A stretch of DNA of 64,000 nt from JAXLQL01 sp046331625 (GCA_046331625.1 JAXLQL010000001.1:434001-498000); one strand, 5' to 3'. Shown: positions 44,064 to 53,603, counted from the stretch's first letter. A program made the numbers and translations. Notes: generated by a model not told the origin, from the letters alone.

Positions 44064-44903
44064 TCAATGGACCGCGTCTCTCTCCTCCGGCGTGCAGAGA
44101 AGAGTGCCGCAAACGGAATCAGGCTCAGTAAGGACCCTTCGTGAGTCAAGCGAGAAGAGACGGTATCGACAGGCTTGCGCCCACTGCCACGCTGCTTTGT
44201 CGCACTCCGGATTATGCAGTTCTATCACAAATAGGGGTCGAATACTAGCCACAAGGCGAGACGTGCCTAATAGTGCGTCTTTTTCCGCGCCCTCGATGTC
44301 GAGCTTGATCAAGTCAGGCTTAGGAAGCTGACGCTCAAAGAATGCGTCATCCAGCGTAGAACACTGAATCGGCAACCGGCTCAAGGAACCCTCTCGCCGT
44401 GCCCATCGCTCACGGTCATCCCCGGCACCCACCCAGTAGCCGCCTTCCAAATGAGAGTTCGTGTCGTCGCTCAGCAACAGATTCATGACCCCCGTTGCGC
44501 CAGCTATGGCAAGGTCTTGGCTATTGACATTGGTCAGGCCGTTCAACGAGAGATTTTGCTCGGTTCTGGCACGGTTACGAGGATCCGGCTCGACGGCGAC
44601 GACCCGCCCTGACGGGCCAACCCGGCGCGCGAAGAAGATAGTGTAGTACCCAATATAGGTGCCGCAATCCCACACGGTCATTCCTGGCTGAACAATTTCA
44701 CACAGCTGTTCCAAGATCCGTTGGTCATATTTGCCCCAAAACAGGGACTCTCGCCGACGAACGAGGTCGAGGCTCAGGCGTACCCCCTTGAGAGGACCTC
44801 GAATAACGGGCAACTCTACTCGCCCATCTGCGTCCCCTGCAACGGAAGTAAGCAGGCGATAGCAGCTTTCCTTCAAAAAACTTCGAACCGAGGAAGTGAC
44901 CAT
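44064..44903 (-). CDS. FkbM family SAM-dependent methyltransferase
   Basis: 279 residues from ATG 44903, chosen because GGAGG lies 6 bases upstream; the longer frame to 44975 overlaps epsI. The SAM-binding motif VWDCGTYIGYYTIFFARRVG lies near residues 75-95, VVAVEPDPRNRARTEQN near 101-117, and the family hallmark LIKLDIEGAEKDALLG near 196-211. It probably O-methylates a sugar of the exopolysaccharide. It follows epsI after 68 bases in the same direction. Confidence 0.82.
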   Translation of the reverse strand: MVTSSVRSFLKESCYRLLTSVAGDADGRVELPVIRGPLKGVRLSLDLVRRRESLFWGKYDQRILEQLCEIVQPGMTVWDCGTYIGYYTIFFARRVGPSGRVVAVEPDPRNRARTEQNLSLNGLTNVNSQDLAIAGATGVMNLLLSDDTNSHLEGGYWVGAGDDRERWARREGSLSRLPIQCSTLDDAFFERQLPKPDLIKLDIEGAEKDALLGTSRLVASIRPLFVIELHNPECDKAAWQWAQACRYRLFSLDSRRVLTEPDSVCGTLLCTPEERDAVH

Positions 44904-44971
44904 TTTCCCTCCACGTTGGTGATTAAATATCTCAAGTTGCGCTCCGCTAGCGATGCGAGCATCCGCCGCCT

Positions 44972-45625
44972 TCACTCTTTCGTCAATAGCTCCACAGCTT
45001 CAAGCACCGGTCCAGCGACGGCAAACGTGCCGGATGTGGTGGCGTCCACCTCACCGGCGACCGGCACTCCGACCCGCACGAAAGTCGTATCCGTGCGCCT
45101 ATGTAACAGCAGATTCGGAAGCGAGTAGAACTGCGCCGCGACCTCGCTCGTAAACAGCCGCCCATTTTGGTGATACCAGTAAAGAATCACCAGCCGCAGG
45201 GACTCCCGCTTCACCACGTAACGGTTGACACGAACCGGATTCGGCGAGTTCGGCACCGGCATGTCGACCTCGGCATACGACTCGGGCTCCCAACCGTTGC
45301 CCGGCAGACACGACTTCGGTGAATGCGGGGCCCGGCCCGTCCGCCGGGTCTCGAAGTATCCGATGAACACGCTCGCTGTCAAGCCGTCGCGATTCGATTT
45401 GTAGGTCCTGTTCAGGTAAGCGTCCGGTTGCAAGCGCTCCAATGTCATCGCGTCCACTGTAAGTTCATCAGTCATGGACCAATCCCCGATCTGCACAGGC
45501 AACGAGTCGAACTTAGGAAGCGGAATGGACAACTCCGTGCGCGAAAACCCATAGTAAGCGCCAGCCTGGAGAAGAAGCAGCAGCGAAACGGCCTGTGCCC
45601 ACACGCTGCGGAGGAAGCTAGGCAT
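44972..45625 (-). CDS. epsI: EpsI family exosortase-associated protein
   Basis: 217 residues with an N-terminal membrane anchor (QAVSLLLLLQAGAYYGF). The EpsI hallmarks are present: IGDWSM near residue 46, YLNRTYKSNRDGLTASVFIGYF, and HSPKSCLPGNGWEPES near 100-115, then LVILYWYHQNGR. EpsI occurs next to, or fused with, exosortases in EPS loci, and the mechanism is unclear. It overlaps the 3' end of the exosortase gene by 8 bases. Confidence 0.92.
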   Translation of the reverse strand: MPSFLRSVWAQAVSLLLLLQAGAYYGFSRTELSIPLPKFDSLPVQIGDWSMTDELTVDAMTLERLQPDAYLNRTYKSNRDGLTASVFIGYFETRRTGRAPHSPKSCLPGNGWEPESYAEVDMPVPNSPNPVRVNRYVVKRESLRLVILYWYHQNGRLFTSEVAAQFYSLPNLLLHRRTDTTFVRVGVPVAGEVDATTSGTFAVAGPVLEAVELLTKE

Positions 45626-46487
45626 TCACAGCCTCTACGCGGTGCATCGGGACCAGCCGGTTGAAGGTCTTGTGAAACAACACCAGTCCGGCGAAGGCAA
45701 CGACGAAGACTACCCAAGCAGTGGAATCATGGAAGATCCCGTGCATCCAGTCGGGATTCTGCCTGCCGAGCCACGCGCTGAAGACTATCCGTATGGAATT
45801 GGCGAACAAAGCGATCGGTATGACGGCGACCGCGGTTGCCAACCGCATCCATGGCCGCCGGTCGAAGAGGTAGATGTAGGCTTGCCCGAGGAACGTGAGC
45901 GACAACAGCGAGCGCAGACCACTGCACGCTTCCACTACCGACAGCGACTGTCCGGGCAGATGCAGCACATTGCCGTCGCGAAGGACCGAATACCCGAGCC
46001 ACTCCAGAATGATCTCCGCCAACTGGCTAGCGATCAACTGCAACGGAAAGGTGATCCTCTCGTAGACGTAACCAGGCACGGGAATCATCAATAGGCATAG
46101 GGCAAGCGGATAGCGTAGTGCCACCAGGGTTGACGCTCCTCGAAGGGCCCAGATGATGCCCACCAGAGACAGCATCATCGAAAATCGCGTCACGATGGAG
46201 AAGGTAGGCGCCTCCGGAGGTCCCGCACAGAGCAGGATCCCCGCAATCGCGATGCAAACGATGCCCCAAAGGCTCGGCTGCGCAGTCAGGGCGGCAAGTT
46301 CATCCCAGCGGTTCCAAACAATGTATGCCACGAGCACGGGCACGAAGAGGCCATGGCTCATGTCTTCGTTGGTGAGCCACTGCTCGAACAAACGCCGAAG
46401 CACGAACGCATAGGAGGCGGCCCAGAGCGCGCCAAACCAAATGAGAGCGGACCAGCCGACTCGCGCTGGACTGGAAGAGATCTTCAT
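45618..46487 (-). CDS. xrt: Exosortase (EpsH/XrtA-like)
   Basis: 289 residues, about eight membrane helices. The catalytic triad of the exosortase/archaeosortase family is intact: C188 in VEACSGLRSLLSL, R233 in ANSIRIVFSAWLG and H253 in HGIFHDSTAW. It is thought to cleave the PEP-CTERM tail of substrate proteins at the inner membrane's outer face and pass them on. Substrates in the window are the proteins at 29738 and probably 32286. It starts in a 4-base ATGA overlap with the carbamoyltransferase gene. Confidence 0.93.
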   Translation of the reverse strand: MKISSSPARVGWSALIWFGALWAASYAFVLRRLFEQWLTNEDMSHGLFVPVLVAYIVWNRWDELAALTAQPSLWGIVCIAIAGILLCAGPPEAPTFSIVTRFSMMLSLVGIIWALRGASTLVALRYPLALCLLMIPVPGYVYERITFPLQLIASQLAEIILEWLGYSVLRDGNVLHLPGQSLSVVEACSGLRSLLSLTFLGQAYIYLFDRRPWMRLATAVAVIPIALFANSIRIVFSAWLGRQNPDWMHGIFHDSTAWVVFVVAFAGLVLFHKTFNRLVPMHRVEAVNA

Positions 46488-48265
46488 CGAAGAACTGAGC
46501 CCGGCTCGGACAGCGCCTTCGTCCTGGCTTCTGACGAATTCTCCCGCTTATCCAAGAAATATGGTCCGATTGCGAGCACGTCCATATTGGTTCTGAAAAA
46601 GCAATCGATCGCTTGGGCAGGAGTATCCACGATCGGTTCGTTTTCGTTGAAAGAAGTATTGAGCAGTATCGGCACGCCCGTAAGGATCTCAAACTCGCGG
46701 ATCAGCGACCAGTATCGCTCGTTCACTCCGCGTTCCACCGTTTGCAGGCGCCCCGTGCCGTCCTCGTGAGTTACGGCAGGAATGCGGCTGCGCTGTTCCG
46801 GGTTGATCCGGTAGGCCATCACCATGAACGGTGACGGATATGACTGTTCGAAGAACTCGCCGCAGCGCTCGGCCAGTACCGATGGGCAGAACGGGCGAAA
46901 CGGCTCCCGATACTTGATCCGGCGATTCAGGATGTCCTTCATGTCCGCTCTGCGCGGGTCCGCGAGGATGCTGCGTCCGCCGAGAGCGCGTGGCCCGAAC
47001 TCCATTCGCCCTTGGAACCAACCCACGATCTTCCCATCCGCGATCTCGGCCGCGGTACGTCTTGCGAGCGAGGTTTGGTCCAGGCGCTCGTATGCGGCGC
47101 CTACCGATTCCAGGGCGCTCCGGATCTCGGCGTCGTCATAGGCTGTGCCGTAGTAGACGTGTCGCATCACGAAACTGCGTGGCCGGCCTAACACCTGGTG
47201 CTGGACGTAGAGCGCGGCGCCGATCGAAGTCCCCGCATCGTGAGCCGCAGGCTGGACATAGACGTCACGGAAAGGGCTCCGTTCGAAGATCATCCCGTTC
47301 GCGACGCAGTTCAGCGCGACCCCGCCGGCGAGGCAGACCGCGCGCAGTCCAGTCTTCTTCTGCACGTAGTTCAGGAGAGCGAAGTAGTTCTCCTCGAGCA
47401 CCGCCTGAGCGGAAGCCGCCAAGTCACGGTGATATTCCTGGATCTCCTCTCGCGGCTCTCGCGCCTTTCCGAACTCCGCTTCGAGGCGAGGCGAGTACAC
47501 CTTCCCGAGCTTCGGTTCACCGCCCTCCCATGTCATTTCCACGCCTTCGGTGTGATGGCGGAAGTAGTCCAGGTTGAGGCGGACTTGGTCCTTCTCCGTT
47601 TTCACAATCTGGCGAAGACGATCAGCGTAACGGGGAAATCCGTAGGCGCCGAGTCCCATCATTTTGTACTCGTCGCCATATTTCGGAAATCCCAAGAGCT
47701 GCGTGAACGCCGTGTAGAAGAGGCCAAGTGAGTGCGGAAAGCGGACCGAGCCCCGTACGTCGAACTCATTTCCCCGCCCCACGCCCCACATGACGCTGCT
47801 GAAGTCGCCGAAGCCATCGATCGAAATCACAGCGGCCTCTTCAAACGGCGAAGCGAAGAATGCGCTGGCCATGTGAGCGCGGTGGTGCTCCACGTAGTGC
47901 AGCCTGGCGCCGCTGGCCCCTACAACTCCTCCAGCGATCAGTTGATCCTTGATCTGGGAGACGCGAACGCTGTTGGAGGCACGCTCGAGGCTATGGCGCC
48001 AAACGCCCGGGCGCGCCAACGCGCGAATCGCCTTGCTGACCACATTCGCTCGCGGGTCGCGAGAGATGGCGATGTGGTCCACCGAATCGAGGCCCGCCAT
48101 GCGCAAGCAGGCATTGGCGCTGAGCACGGGCAGGCCGGCCCAATGCTTGATCCGGTTGAAGCGCTCTTCTTCGACGGCTGCCTTCAGATCTCCATCGCGA
48201 AACAGCGCCGCGGAGGAATCGCCGTGGAAGGCATTCAATCCGAGGATGGTCTCGGACGTGTTCAT
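46484..48265 (-). CDS. Carbamoyltransferase (NodU/CmcH/TobZ family)
   Basis: 593 residues. The N-terminal Kae1-like half has LGLNAFHGDSSAALFRDG, EEERFNRIKH, VEHHRAHMASAFFASPF and ISIDGFGDFSS. The C-terminal half has FQGRMEFGPRALGGRSILAD and LNTSFNENEPIVDTPAQA. The enzyme makes carbamoyl-adenylate from carbamoyl phosphate and ATP and transfers the carbamoyl group to a sugar hydroxyl. In this setting it would carbamoylate the exopolysaccharide. It is coupled by 4-base overlaps to the exosortase gene downstream and the GT2 gene upstream. Confidence 0.92.
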   Translation of the reverse strand: MNTSETILGLNAFHGDSSAALFRDGDLKAAVEEERFNRIKHWAGLPVLSANACLRMAGLDSVDHIAISRDPRANVVSKAIRALARPGVWRHSLERASNSVRVSQIKDQLIAGGVVGASGARLHYVEHHRAHMASAFFASPFEEAAVISIDGFGDFSSVMWGVGRGNEFDVRGSVRFPHSLGLFYTAFTQLLGFPKYGDEYKMMGLGAYGFPRYADRLRQIVKTEKDQVRLNLDYFRHHTEGVEMTWEGGEPKLGKVYSPRLEAEFGKAREPREEIQEYHRDLAASAQAVLEENYFALLNYVQKKTGLRAVCLAGGVALNCVANGMIFERSPFRDVYVQPAAHDAGTSIGAALYVQHQVLGRPRSFVMRHVYYGTAYDDAEIRSALESVGAAYERLDQTSLARRTAAEIADGKIVGWFQGRMEFGPRALGGRSILADPRRADMKDILNRRIKYREPFRPFCPSVLAERCGEFFEQSYPSPFMVMAYRINPEQRSRIPAVTHEDGTGRLQTVERGVNERYWSLIREFEILTGVPILLNTSFNENEPIVDTPAQAIDCFFRTNMDVLAIGPYFLDKRENSSEARTKALSEPGSVLR

Positions 48266-49149
48266 GATGCTCCTCTCGCCGGCTGTATGGGATGTGGGCG
48301 CGATTCAGCGGCGCGGTCCGCCGCCAGTAGTTCTTCGAGCTTGAGGTCGACCATGAGCCGGAACCAGAACGCCTGCATGAAGTGGAAGACGAACCCCTGC
48401 CGGCCGTCGAGCCATCCGAAGCGGATGAAATAGCGGTACACGAAATAGAGAGGCGGGCGAACGTAGGGGGGCATTCGCCGCCACCAAGTCTTCAGTAGCG
48501 AGCTCCGTTCGTCGGGGTTGCCGAACAGTCTGGCCCGGACTGGGCTTGGCGCTGTGCACTTCCGCCTGCGAAGTTCCTCTTCAGCCAACAGCGCGGCGTA
48601 TCGGTCGTGCTTCTGGATCCAGAAAGAGATGTCGTCTTCCTTGGAGTTTGCTTCCACCAGGTCGTTGCGAAGGCAACGAGTCTCGCCGGTGACATAGAAG
48701 TGGTGATCGACAAGATCGTTCTCGTCGAAGCAAACCTTACTTCGGTCAAAAAGCTTCAGAAGATATTTGGGATAGTAAGCACCATGTTTGATCCATCGGC
48801 CGCGGAAAACCTGCCTTCGATTTAGAAAGTACCCGCTCACCCCGGCAGCGGGCTGCAAGGAACGGAGTTCGTCTTCGAGTTCCGCCGTCAGGGCTTGATC
48901 GGCATCCAGGGCGAGCACCCAGTTGGTTGTGAGGGGGACATTGTCGAGCGCCCACCGCCATTGCTCGGCATGCGTGCGGAACGGGTGCTCCACAACCAGG
49001 GCCCCGAACGATCGCGCGATGGCGCGCGTGTTGTCCGTGCTTCCCGAATCCACTACGAATAGCGGCGCTCCCAAGTTGACCATGCTGGCTAGGCAACGAG
49101 CGAGGTTAGCCTCTTCGTTGAAAGTCAGCACGACTACCGAGAGATTCAT
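48262..49149 (-). CDS. Family 2 glycosyltransferase
   Basis: 295 residues, GT-A fold. LSVVVLTFNEEANLARCL at the N-terminus, FVVDSGSTDNT near 31-41 and the metal/nucleotide motif LALDADQAL near 79-87 (DxD type). A C-terminal amphipathic/hydrophobic part (VYRYFIRFGWLDGRQGFVF) suggests membrane association. It resembles the WaaE/KdtX-like GT2 group (glucose or heptose transfer), but the sugar cannot be stated. Overlaps both neighbouring genes by 4 bases. Confidence 0.88.
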   Translation of the reverse strand: MNLSVVVLTFNEEANLARCLASMVNLGAPLFVVDSGSTDNTRAIARSFGALVVEHPFRTHAEQWRWALDNVPLTTNWVLALDADQALTAELEDELRSLQPAAGVSGYFLNRRQVFRGRWIKHGAYYPKYLLKLFDRSKVCFDENDLVDHHFYVTGETRCLRNDLVEANSKEDDISFWIQKHDRYAALLAEEELRRRKCTAPSPVRARLFGNPDERSSLLKTWWRRMPPYVRPPLYFVYRYFIRFGWLDGRQGFVFHFMQAFWFRLMVDLKLEELLAADRAAESRPHPIQPARGAS

Positions 49150-50312
49150 GCGGGTACCACGGAATCGTAAAGATCCAACATCTTCGCGGCTACGGCTCGC
49201 GCGGAGTATGTCTCGCGAGCCAATGCCGCGGCGCGCTGCGACATTTCCCGCCGCATGCCGGCGTTTGTGCAGACAGCGGCCAAAGCGCTGGCAAGGCTCT
49301 CGGCGTTGCAGGGCGTCACCAGACCCGCGTGGGCGCGGGAAACGTCAGGATGAATGCCTACCTGGTCGGAAATGACGAGCGGCAGGCCAGCGCTCATGGC
49401 CTCGACTGCGGCAACCCCGAAGTTCTCAGAGTAAGAGGGGAGCACGAAGACATCGCTGTCCGACAAAGCTTCCCACTTCCGTTCCCCTTCCAAGAAGCCA
49501 GCTCTTAGTACGTGGCCGGCAACGCGGTGCTGCTCGACGATCCTAGTCAGCCAAGTGTCCATCTCTGAGCTGCCGCTTCCAGCGATGACGAGTTCGGCAT
49601 CCGGGACCGTTCGCCGAAGCTGCGCGAACGCGGGAATCAGCAAGTCGAGGCCCTTCTTTTGATCAATGCGAGAGAGGAACAGCAGGACCACTTTCCCTTC
49701 CAACTGCGGATACCGTTCTCTGAACGTCCCTGCTTGTGCCTTCGCCTCTCGCGAGCAGGTTTCCACGGGATTCGGGATTACCACACCTCGGGCGCGGAAC
49801 CCGAGTTGCTCGGCTTCTACCTGCTCCTGCGCACTCGTGTATTGGATCACGGCAGCCCGCTCGAGAATCCGGCGTTCGAGCAAGCGAAATGAAAGCTGCT
49901 TCAGGAAAGGCCGCCGGTGTAGCATTCCCCAGCGATTCAGAATCCCCAGCGGGCGAACAATATAAGGAACACCAGCGGCTGACGCTGCGTGGGCCGCCGC
50001 CGTGGTCGAGTAAGAAAAGAGAGCGTGTAAGTGGACTACGGAAAACTGGCCCGCCATACGCCGCAACCAGCGCCCGAGTGGAAGCGAAGCCGTGTAAGGA
50101 CGCAACTGCCTGGGAAAGTACCAGTAATGGACGCCGCTCTTCCCAACCTCGCTTTCGAGCGGCACTTGCAGCCGTTCCGGTCCATTGTCGTCCGTGGCCG
50201 CAACATGCACCTCCACTCCCCGGGATGCCAGGTGTTCGGCGAGCAGCGGCAAGACAAAGCTCGGCCCGCCACGCAGCGGACCGAGCGACGGTATCACGTG
50301 AAGGACTTTCAT
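49146..50312 (-). CDS. Family 4 glycosyltransferase
   Basis: 388 residues, GT-B fold. The acceptor-side loop GPLRGGPSFVLPLLAEHLAS is at the N-terminus, LLFLSRIDQKKGLDLLIPAF opens the donor domain near residue 205, and the E-x7-E motif is intact in YSENFGVAAVEAMSAGLPLV near 300. It adds one sugar to the lipid-linked oligosaccharide on the cytoplasmic face. It overlaps the GT2 gene by 4 bases and lies 3 bases after the next upstream gene. Confidence 0.88.
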   Translation of the reverse strand: MKVLHVIPSLGPLRGGPSFVLPLLAEHLASRGVEVHVAATDDNGPERLQVPLESEVGKSGVHYWYFPRQLRPYTASLPLGRWLRRMAGQFSVVHLHALFSYSTTAAAHAASAAGVPYIVRPLGILNRWGMLHRRPFLKQLSFRLLERRILERAAVIQYTSAQEQVEAEQLGFRARGVVIPNPVETCSREAKAQAGTFRERYPQLEGKVVLLFLSRIDQKKGLDLLIPAFAQLRRTVPDAELVIAGSGSSEMDTWLTRIVEQHRVAGHVLRAGFLEGERKWEALSDSDVFVLPSYSENFGVAAVEAMSAGLPLVISDQVGIHPDVSRAHAGLVTPCNAESLASALAAVCTNAGMRREMSQRAAALARETYSARAVAAKMLDLYDSVVPA

Positions 50313-50315
50313 CGA

Positions 50316-51524
50316 TCAAGCCAATAGGCTGCTCAGATGAGCGTGCCAACCGTCGATCACTGCCGCCCGTGAGAAGTGTTGCTGATACACGCGGTGACAG
50401 TGCTCGAAAAGGGCGTGGAGGCGGCTTCCCGATTCGCAAAGCGCTACCAATTCCGCTCTGACCTCCTCCAGCGTCTCTTCGGTAAGCACCCATCCGACGC
50501 GGTATTCGCGAATCCACCGGGCCACGGCTGAGTCTGGACTCCCGCTGAACAAGACGGGCCGGCCGACGGCGAGCGCTCCGAAGAACTTCGAGGGCACCAC
50601 CATTCCCGTCCACTCGTTGCGCAAGCTGACCATGTGGATGTCGGCGGCGCCCAGCCGCTTGTCGAGTTGCTCTTTGGCGACGAAACTCGCGAAGTGAACG
50701 TTCTCGTCGCTATCGTCCACGGAATTCACCAACTCGGCCCAGCGATTGCCGCGAACGCTGAACGCGAACGACGCGGGCTCGTCTCGCATGCTTCTCGCCA
50801 GCCGCAGGATCAGATCCGAAGAGTGAGCTCGGCCGAAGTTTCCCGAGTAGAGCAGACCGAGCCGAGCTTTGCGGAAGAGCGCGTCTCGCTCTTCTGCGTC
50901 CTGCGGCGCCACCTCACCAGGCTCCGTAAGAGCCCACGGTGTCAGAGTCAGAAACCGTGCCGTGGTGCTGTACTCTTCGAGCAGCGAACGCATGCAGGAA
51001 CCGAGTTCCACGATCGAATCGCACCGATTGTAAGCCGAGCGCATCAAACGGCGAACCATTCGGACCCCCGCGTGATCCGCGGGCACCATGCCATCCGCAA
51101 TCGCAGCCTCGGGGTACAGGTCAAAACACCAATGCACGATTTTGGTTCGAGGACGGATGATCCGCCACGGAACGGCCGTGACCACTGAGAGGACTGGATC
51201 CGTTCCGACAACCAACACATCTGGTGCGCCGCCGGGGAGCAAAGCACGAGCGCTCCAGGCGGCGATCATCCAAGCCGAATTGGCGAATCGGCCGAACGAG
51301 GATGCTTGTTTGAATGGCGGACGCCAGACGCGCCGAATCCGGACGCCGTCATGCACGCTTGCCGGCGGGTAAACGGTTTTCTCGTCGCGGCATCCCCGAT
51401 TGCAGCACACTGCCTCGACTGACCAGCCATGCCCGGCAAGCCCGCTGCACAACTCCGTAAGATGCACGGCACTGACGACATCGTCCGGATGAAGATAGTG
51501 GTAGAGCACCAGCGCGCGCGGCAT
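50316..51524 (-). CDS. Family 4 glycosyltransferase (WcaI/WbuB-like)
   Basis: 402 residues, GT-B fold. The N-terminus is VLYHYLHPDDVVSAVHLTEL; the donor domain opens with LGLLYSGNFGRAHSSDLI near residue 215. The nucleotide-sugar site reads VVPSKFFGALAVGRPVLFSG near 322, as in the WcaI/WbuB group, which lacks the usual E-x7-E. Probable role: fucosamine or related sugar transfer; not proven. Spaced 3 bases from both neighbouring genes. Confidence 0.82.
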   Translation of the reverse strand: MPRALVLYHYLHPDDVVSAVHLTELCSGLAGHGWSVEAVCCNRGCRDEKTVYPPASVHDGVRIRRVWRPPFKQASSFGRFANSAWMIAAWSARALLPGGAPDVLVVGTDPVLSVVTAVPWRIIRPRTKIVHWCFDLYPEAAIADGMVPADHAGVRMVRRLMRSAYNRCDSIVELGSCMRSLLEEYSTTARFLTLTPWALTEPGEVAPQDAEERDALFRKARLGLLYSGNFGRAHSSDLILRLARSMRDEPASFAFSVRGNRWAELVNSVDDSDENVHFASFVAKEQLDKRLGAADIHMVSLRNEWTGMVVPSKFFGALAVGRPVLFSGSPDSAVARWIREYRVGWVLTEETLEEVRAELVALCESGSRLHALFEHCHRVYQQHFSRAAVIDGWHAHLSSLLA

Positions 51525-51527
51525 TGC

Positions 51528-52508
51528 TCAAGCATGCGCCGCGAGAGCTTTGTGCGCCCGCGCCGAGATCCAGGCGTAAGTCTGTTCCATGCCGATTCGC
51601 AAGGGCTGGGTGGGCTCCCAGCCGAGTTCCCGCCGGATCAGCCGGTTGTCGGAGTTACGGCCGCGTACCCCAAGCGGACCGGGAACGTGCCGCAGACGCA
51701 GCCGCTTGCCGGCGATCTCCATCGCGAGGTGTGCCAACCCGTTGATCGTGATCATCTCTTCTGAACCGATGTTCACTGGACCGCGAAACTCCGACTCCAT
51801 CAATCGGCGTACCGCCTCGAGGCACTCGTCGATGTAGAGGAACGAACGCGTCTGTTCGCCGTCGCCCCAGATTTCGATGTCGCCACCGTCGTCCGCCTCG
51901 GCGACCTTGCGGCAAATCGCGGCCGGAGCTTTTTCTTTTCCGCCGGTCCACGTTCCCTCGGGTCCGAAGATGTTGTGAAATCGGGCGATGCGGACTTCGA
52001 CTCCGTGGTTGCGGGCATAGGAAAGATAGAGCCGCTCGCTGAACAGCTTCTCCCAGCCGTACTCGCTATCGGGTGCGGCTGGGTAAGCCGAATCCTCGAC
52101 GCACATGGGATTGTTCGGATCTCGCTGGTTGTGCTCAGGGTAGATACATGCGGATGAAGAATAGAAGAACTTGCCCACACCAGCGCGGCAACCGAGTTCG
52201 AGCGTGTTCAGGTTGATGGTGGCGGAGTTGTGCATCACGGCGGCATCGTGCTCGCCGGTAAAGATGTAACCGGCTCCACCCATGTCGGCGGCGAGTTGAT
52301 AAACTTCGTCGATTCCGCGGACGGCGTCTCTGACGACGGCGGGATCTCGCAGGTCTCCAACGATGAATTCGTTGGCGGGCAGTTGGCTGTATTCGTGTTC
52401 TTTGATGTCGACGGCGCGGACCCAGAAGCCTTCCTTTCTAAGGCGCTTCACCAGGTGACCTCCGATGAAGCCTCCCGCTCCGTTGACGAGGACTCTTCTA
52501 TTGGGCAT
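51528..52508 (-). CDS. GDP-mannose 3,5-epimerase-like NAD-dependent epimerase
   Basis: 326 residues, extended SDR fold. GAGGFIGGHLVKRL is the NAD-binding turn (about 10-23). The match to plant GDP-mannose 3,5-epimerase is close in the active site: LAADMGGAGYIFTGEHD (72-88), C121 in SSSACIYPE, Y150-x3-K154, K193 in GGKEKAPAAICRK, and GVRGRNSDNRL near 288. The family converts GDP-mannose to GDP-L-galactose or GDP-L-gulose. Here it probably supplies an L-sugar for the exopolysaccharide. Confidence 0.85.
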   Translation of the reverse strand: MPNRRVLVNGAGGFIGGHLVKRLRKEGFWVRAVDIKEHEYSQLPANEFIVGDLRDPAVVRDAVRGIDEVYQLAADMGGAGYIFTGEHDAAVMHNSATINLNTLELGCRAGVGKFFYSSSACIYPEHNQRDPNNPMCVEDSAYPAAPDSEYGWEKLFSERLYLSYARNHGVEVRIARFHNIFGPEGTWTGGKEKAPAAICRKVAEADDGGDIEIWGDGEQTRSFLYIDECLEAVRRLMESEFRGPVNIGSEEMITINGLAHLAMEIAGKRLRLRHVPGPLGVRGRNSDNRLIRRELGWEPTQPLRIGMEQTYAWISARAHKALAAHA

Positions 52509-52529
52509 GTTCCTCCTGTTTTGCCAGCA

Positions 52530-53582
52530 TCACCCCACGCTGGCGATCGCATCGATAAGTCGCTTCCGAAAATGCTGGGCGGTAAATTGAGATTCGTAGC
52601 GCTCCCGCGCGGCGTTCCCGATGCGCCTTCGTTCGGGAGTGTCGGCTAGTAACCGGACAATCGCATCGGCCATCGCGTCCGGATCTTCGCGATCGACAGC
52701 GATTCCCGCCTCAGGGCCAACCACCTCCTGGCCAGCGTCCAGCGTGCTGACCAGGCAGGGCTTACCGTAACGCATCGCTTCCAGGTAGACGATTCCGAAT
52801 CCTTCGCCACTGCTCGGCATCAGCAGGCAGCTTGCCTCGCGCAGCAAGCTGTCTTTCTCCTTGTCGCAAATGGCGCCGGTGAACCGGATGGAGTCCTGAG
52901 CCGGACTCTCGGCGGCAATGCGCTGAAAATCGGGCACGAGCGCGCCTCCGCCGACGATCACCAACTCCGCGCCGGGGATGCGTTCCGTCACTCGTGGCCA
53001 TGCGCGCAAGACCTGCCGGTGGCCCTTGTAGTCCTCTCCCGGTTCCATGCGCCCGACCATGATCGCCCGCGGGAGGCTGGAATTCGGCGCCGAATCCGGT
53101 GCAGGCTCCTCGTACCCGAGAGCAACATGCTTCCATGGTACGGAAGCCAGTGCTCGATTGAACTCGAGGCAACGCTTCCAGGTGAAAGTGCTGTTGCTCA
53201 GCGCAAGGTCCACGCGGTGCCAGAGGGCGCGATCGAAGTATCCGAACGTGCGCCACGCTTCGATGCCATGAAGGTATACGAGCACCTTGGTGTCCCGAGC
53301 CGGCCTGAGAAACGGCAGAAGCTTCAGCATTCCGGAGTGCCAAAAGAGAATGATCTTGTTCCGGCCGCCGCTTCGCAGCGCGTTGAGGACGCTCCCAGCC
53401 TTGGATCGGGCGCAGCGGTGCTTTGCCGGAGCCGTGCTCTCAGGGCGGCCGCCCGAGCAAAGTATTTCCACCGGGCCGAAATTCCGCTGCCCGTGAATTG
53501 CATCCCAGGCGGATCGGCCGGCACGTTGGATGCCTCCCCAGCTACCGTCGAACAGGCACGGAGAGACCATGGTCAAAGACAC
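52530..53582 (-). CDS. Family 4 glycosyltransferase
   Basis: 350 residues, GT-B fold. The N-terminal loop DGSWGGIQRAGRSAWDAI is typical of GT4 acceptor domains. The donor domain opens near residue 180 with AIMVGRMEPGEDYKGHRQVL, and GEGFGIVYLEAMRYGKPCLV near 268-287 holds an intact E-x7-E motif. The sugar specificity is unknown. It lies 21 bases upstream of the epimerase gene. Confidence 0.87.
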   Translation of the reverse strand: MSLTMVSPCLFDGSWGGIQRAGRSAWDAIHGQRNFGPVEILCSGGRPESTAPAKHRCARSKAGSVLNALRSGGRNKIILFWHSGMLKLLPFLRPARDTKVLVYLHGIEAWRTFGYFDRALWHRVDLALSNSTFTWKRCLEFNRALASVPWKHVALGYEEPAPDSAPNSSLPRAIMVGRMEPGEDYKGHRQVLRAWPRVTERIPGAELVIVGGGALVPDFQRIAAESPAQDSIRFTGAICDKEKDSLLREASCLLMPSSGEGFGIVYLEAMRYGKPCLVSTLDAGQEVVGPEAGIAVDREDPDAMADAIVRLLADTPERRRIGNAARERYESQFTAQHFRKRLIDAIASVG

Positions 53583-53603
53583 GGTGGTGTTAGAGGCCTA
53601 GAA

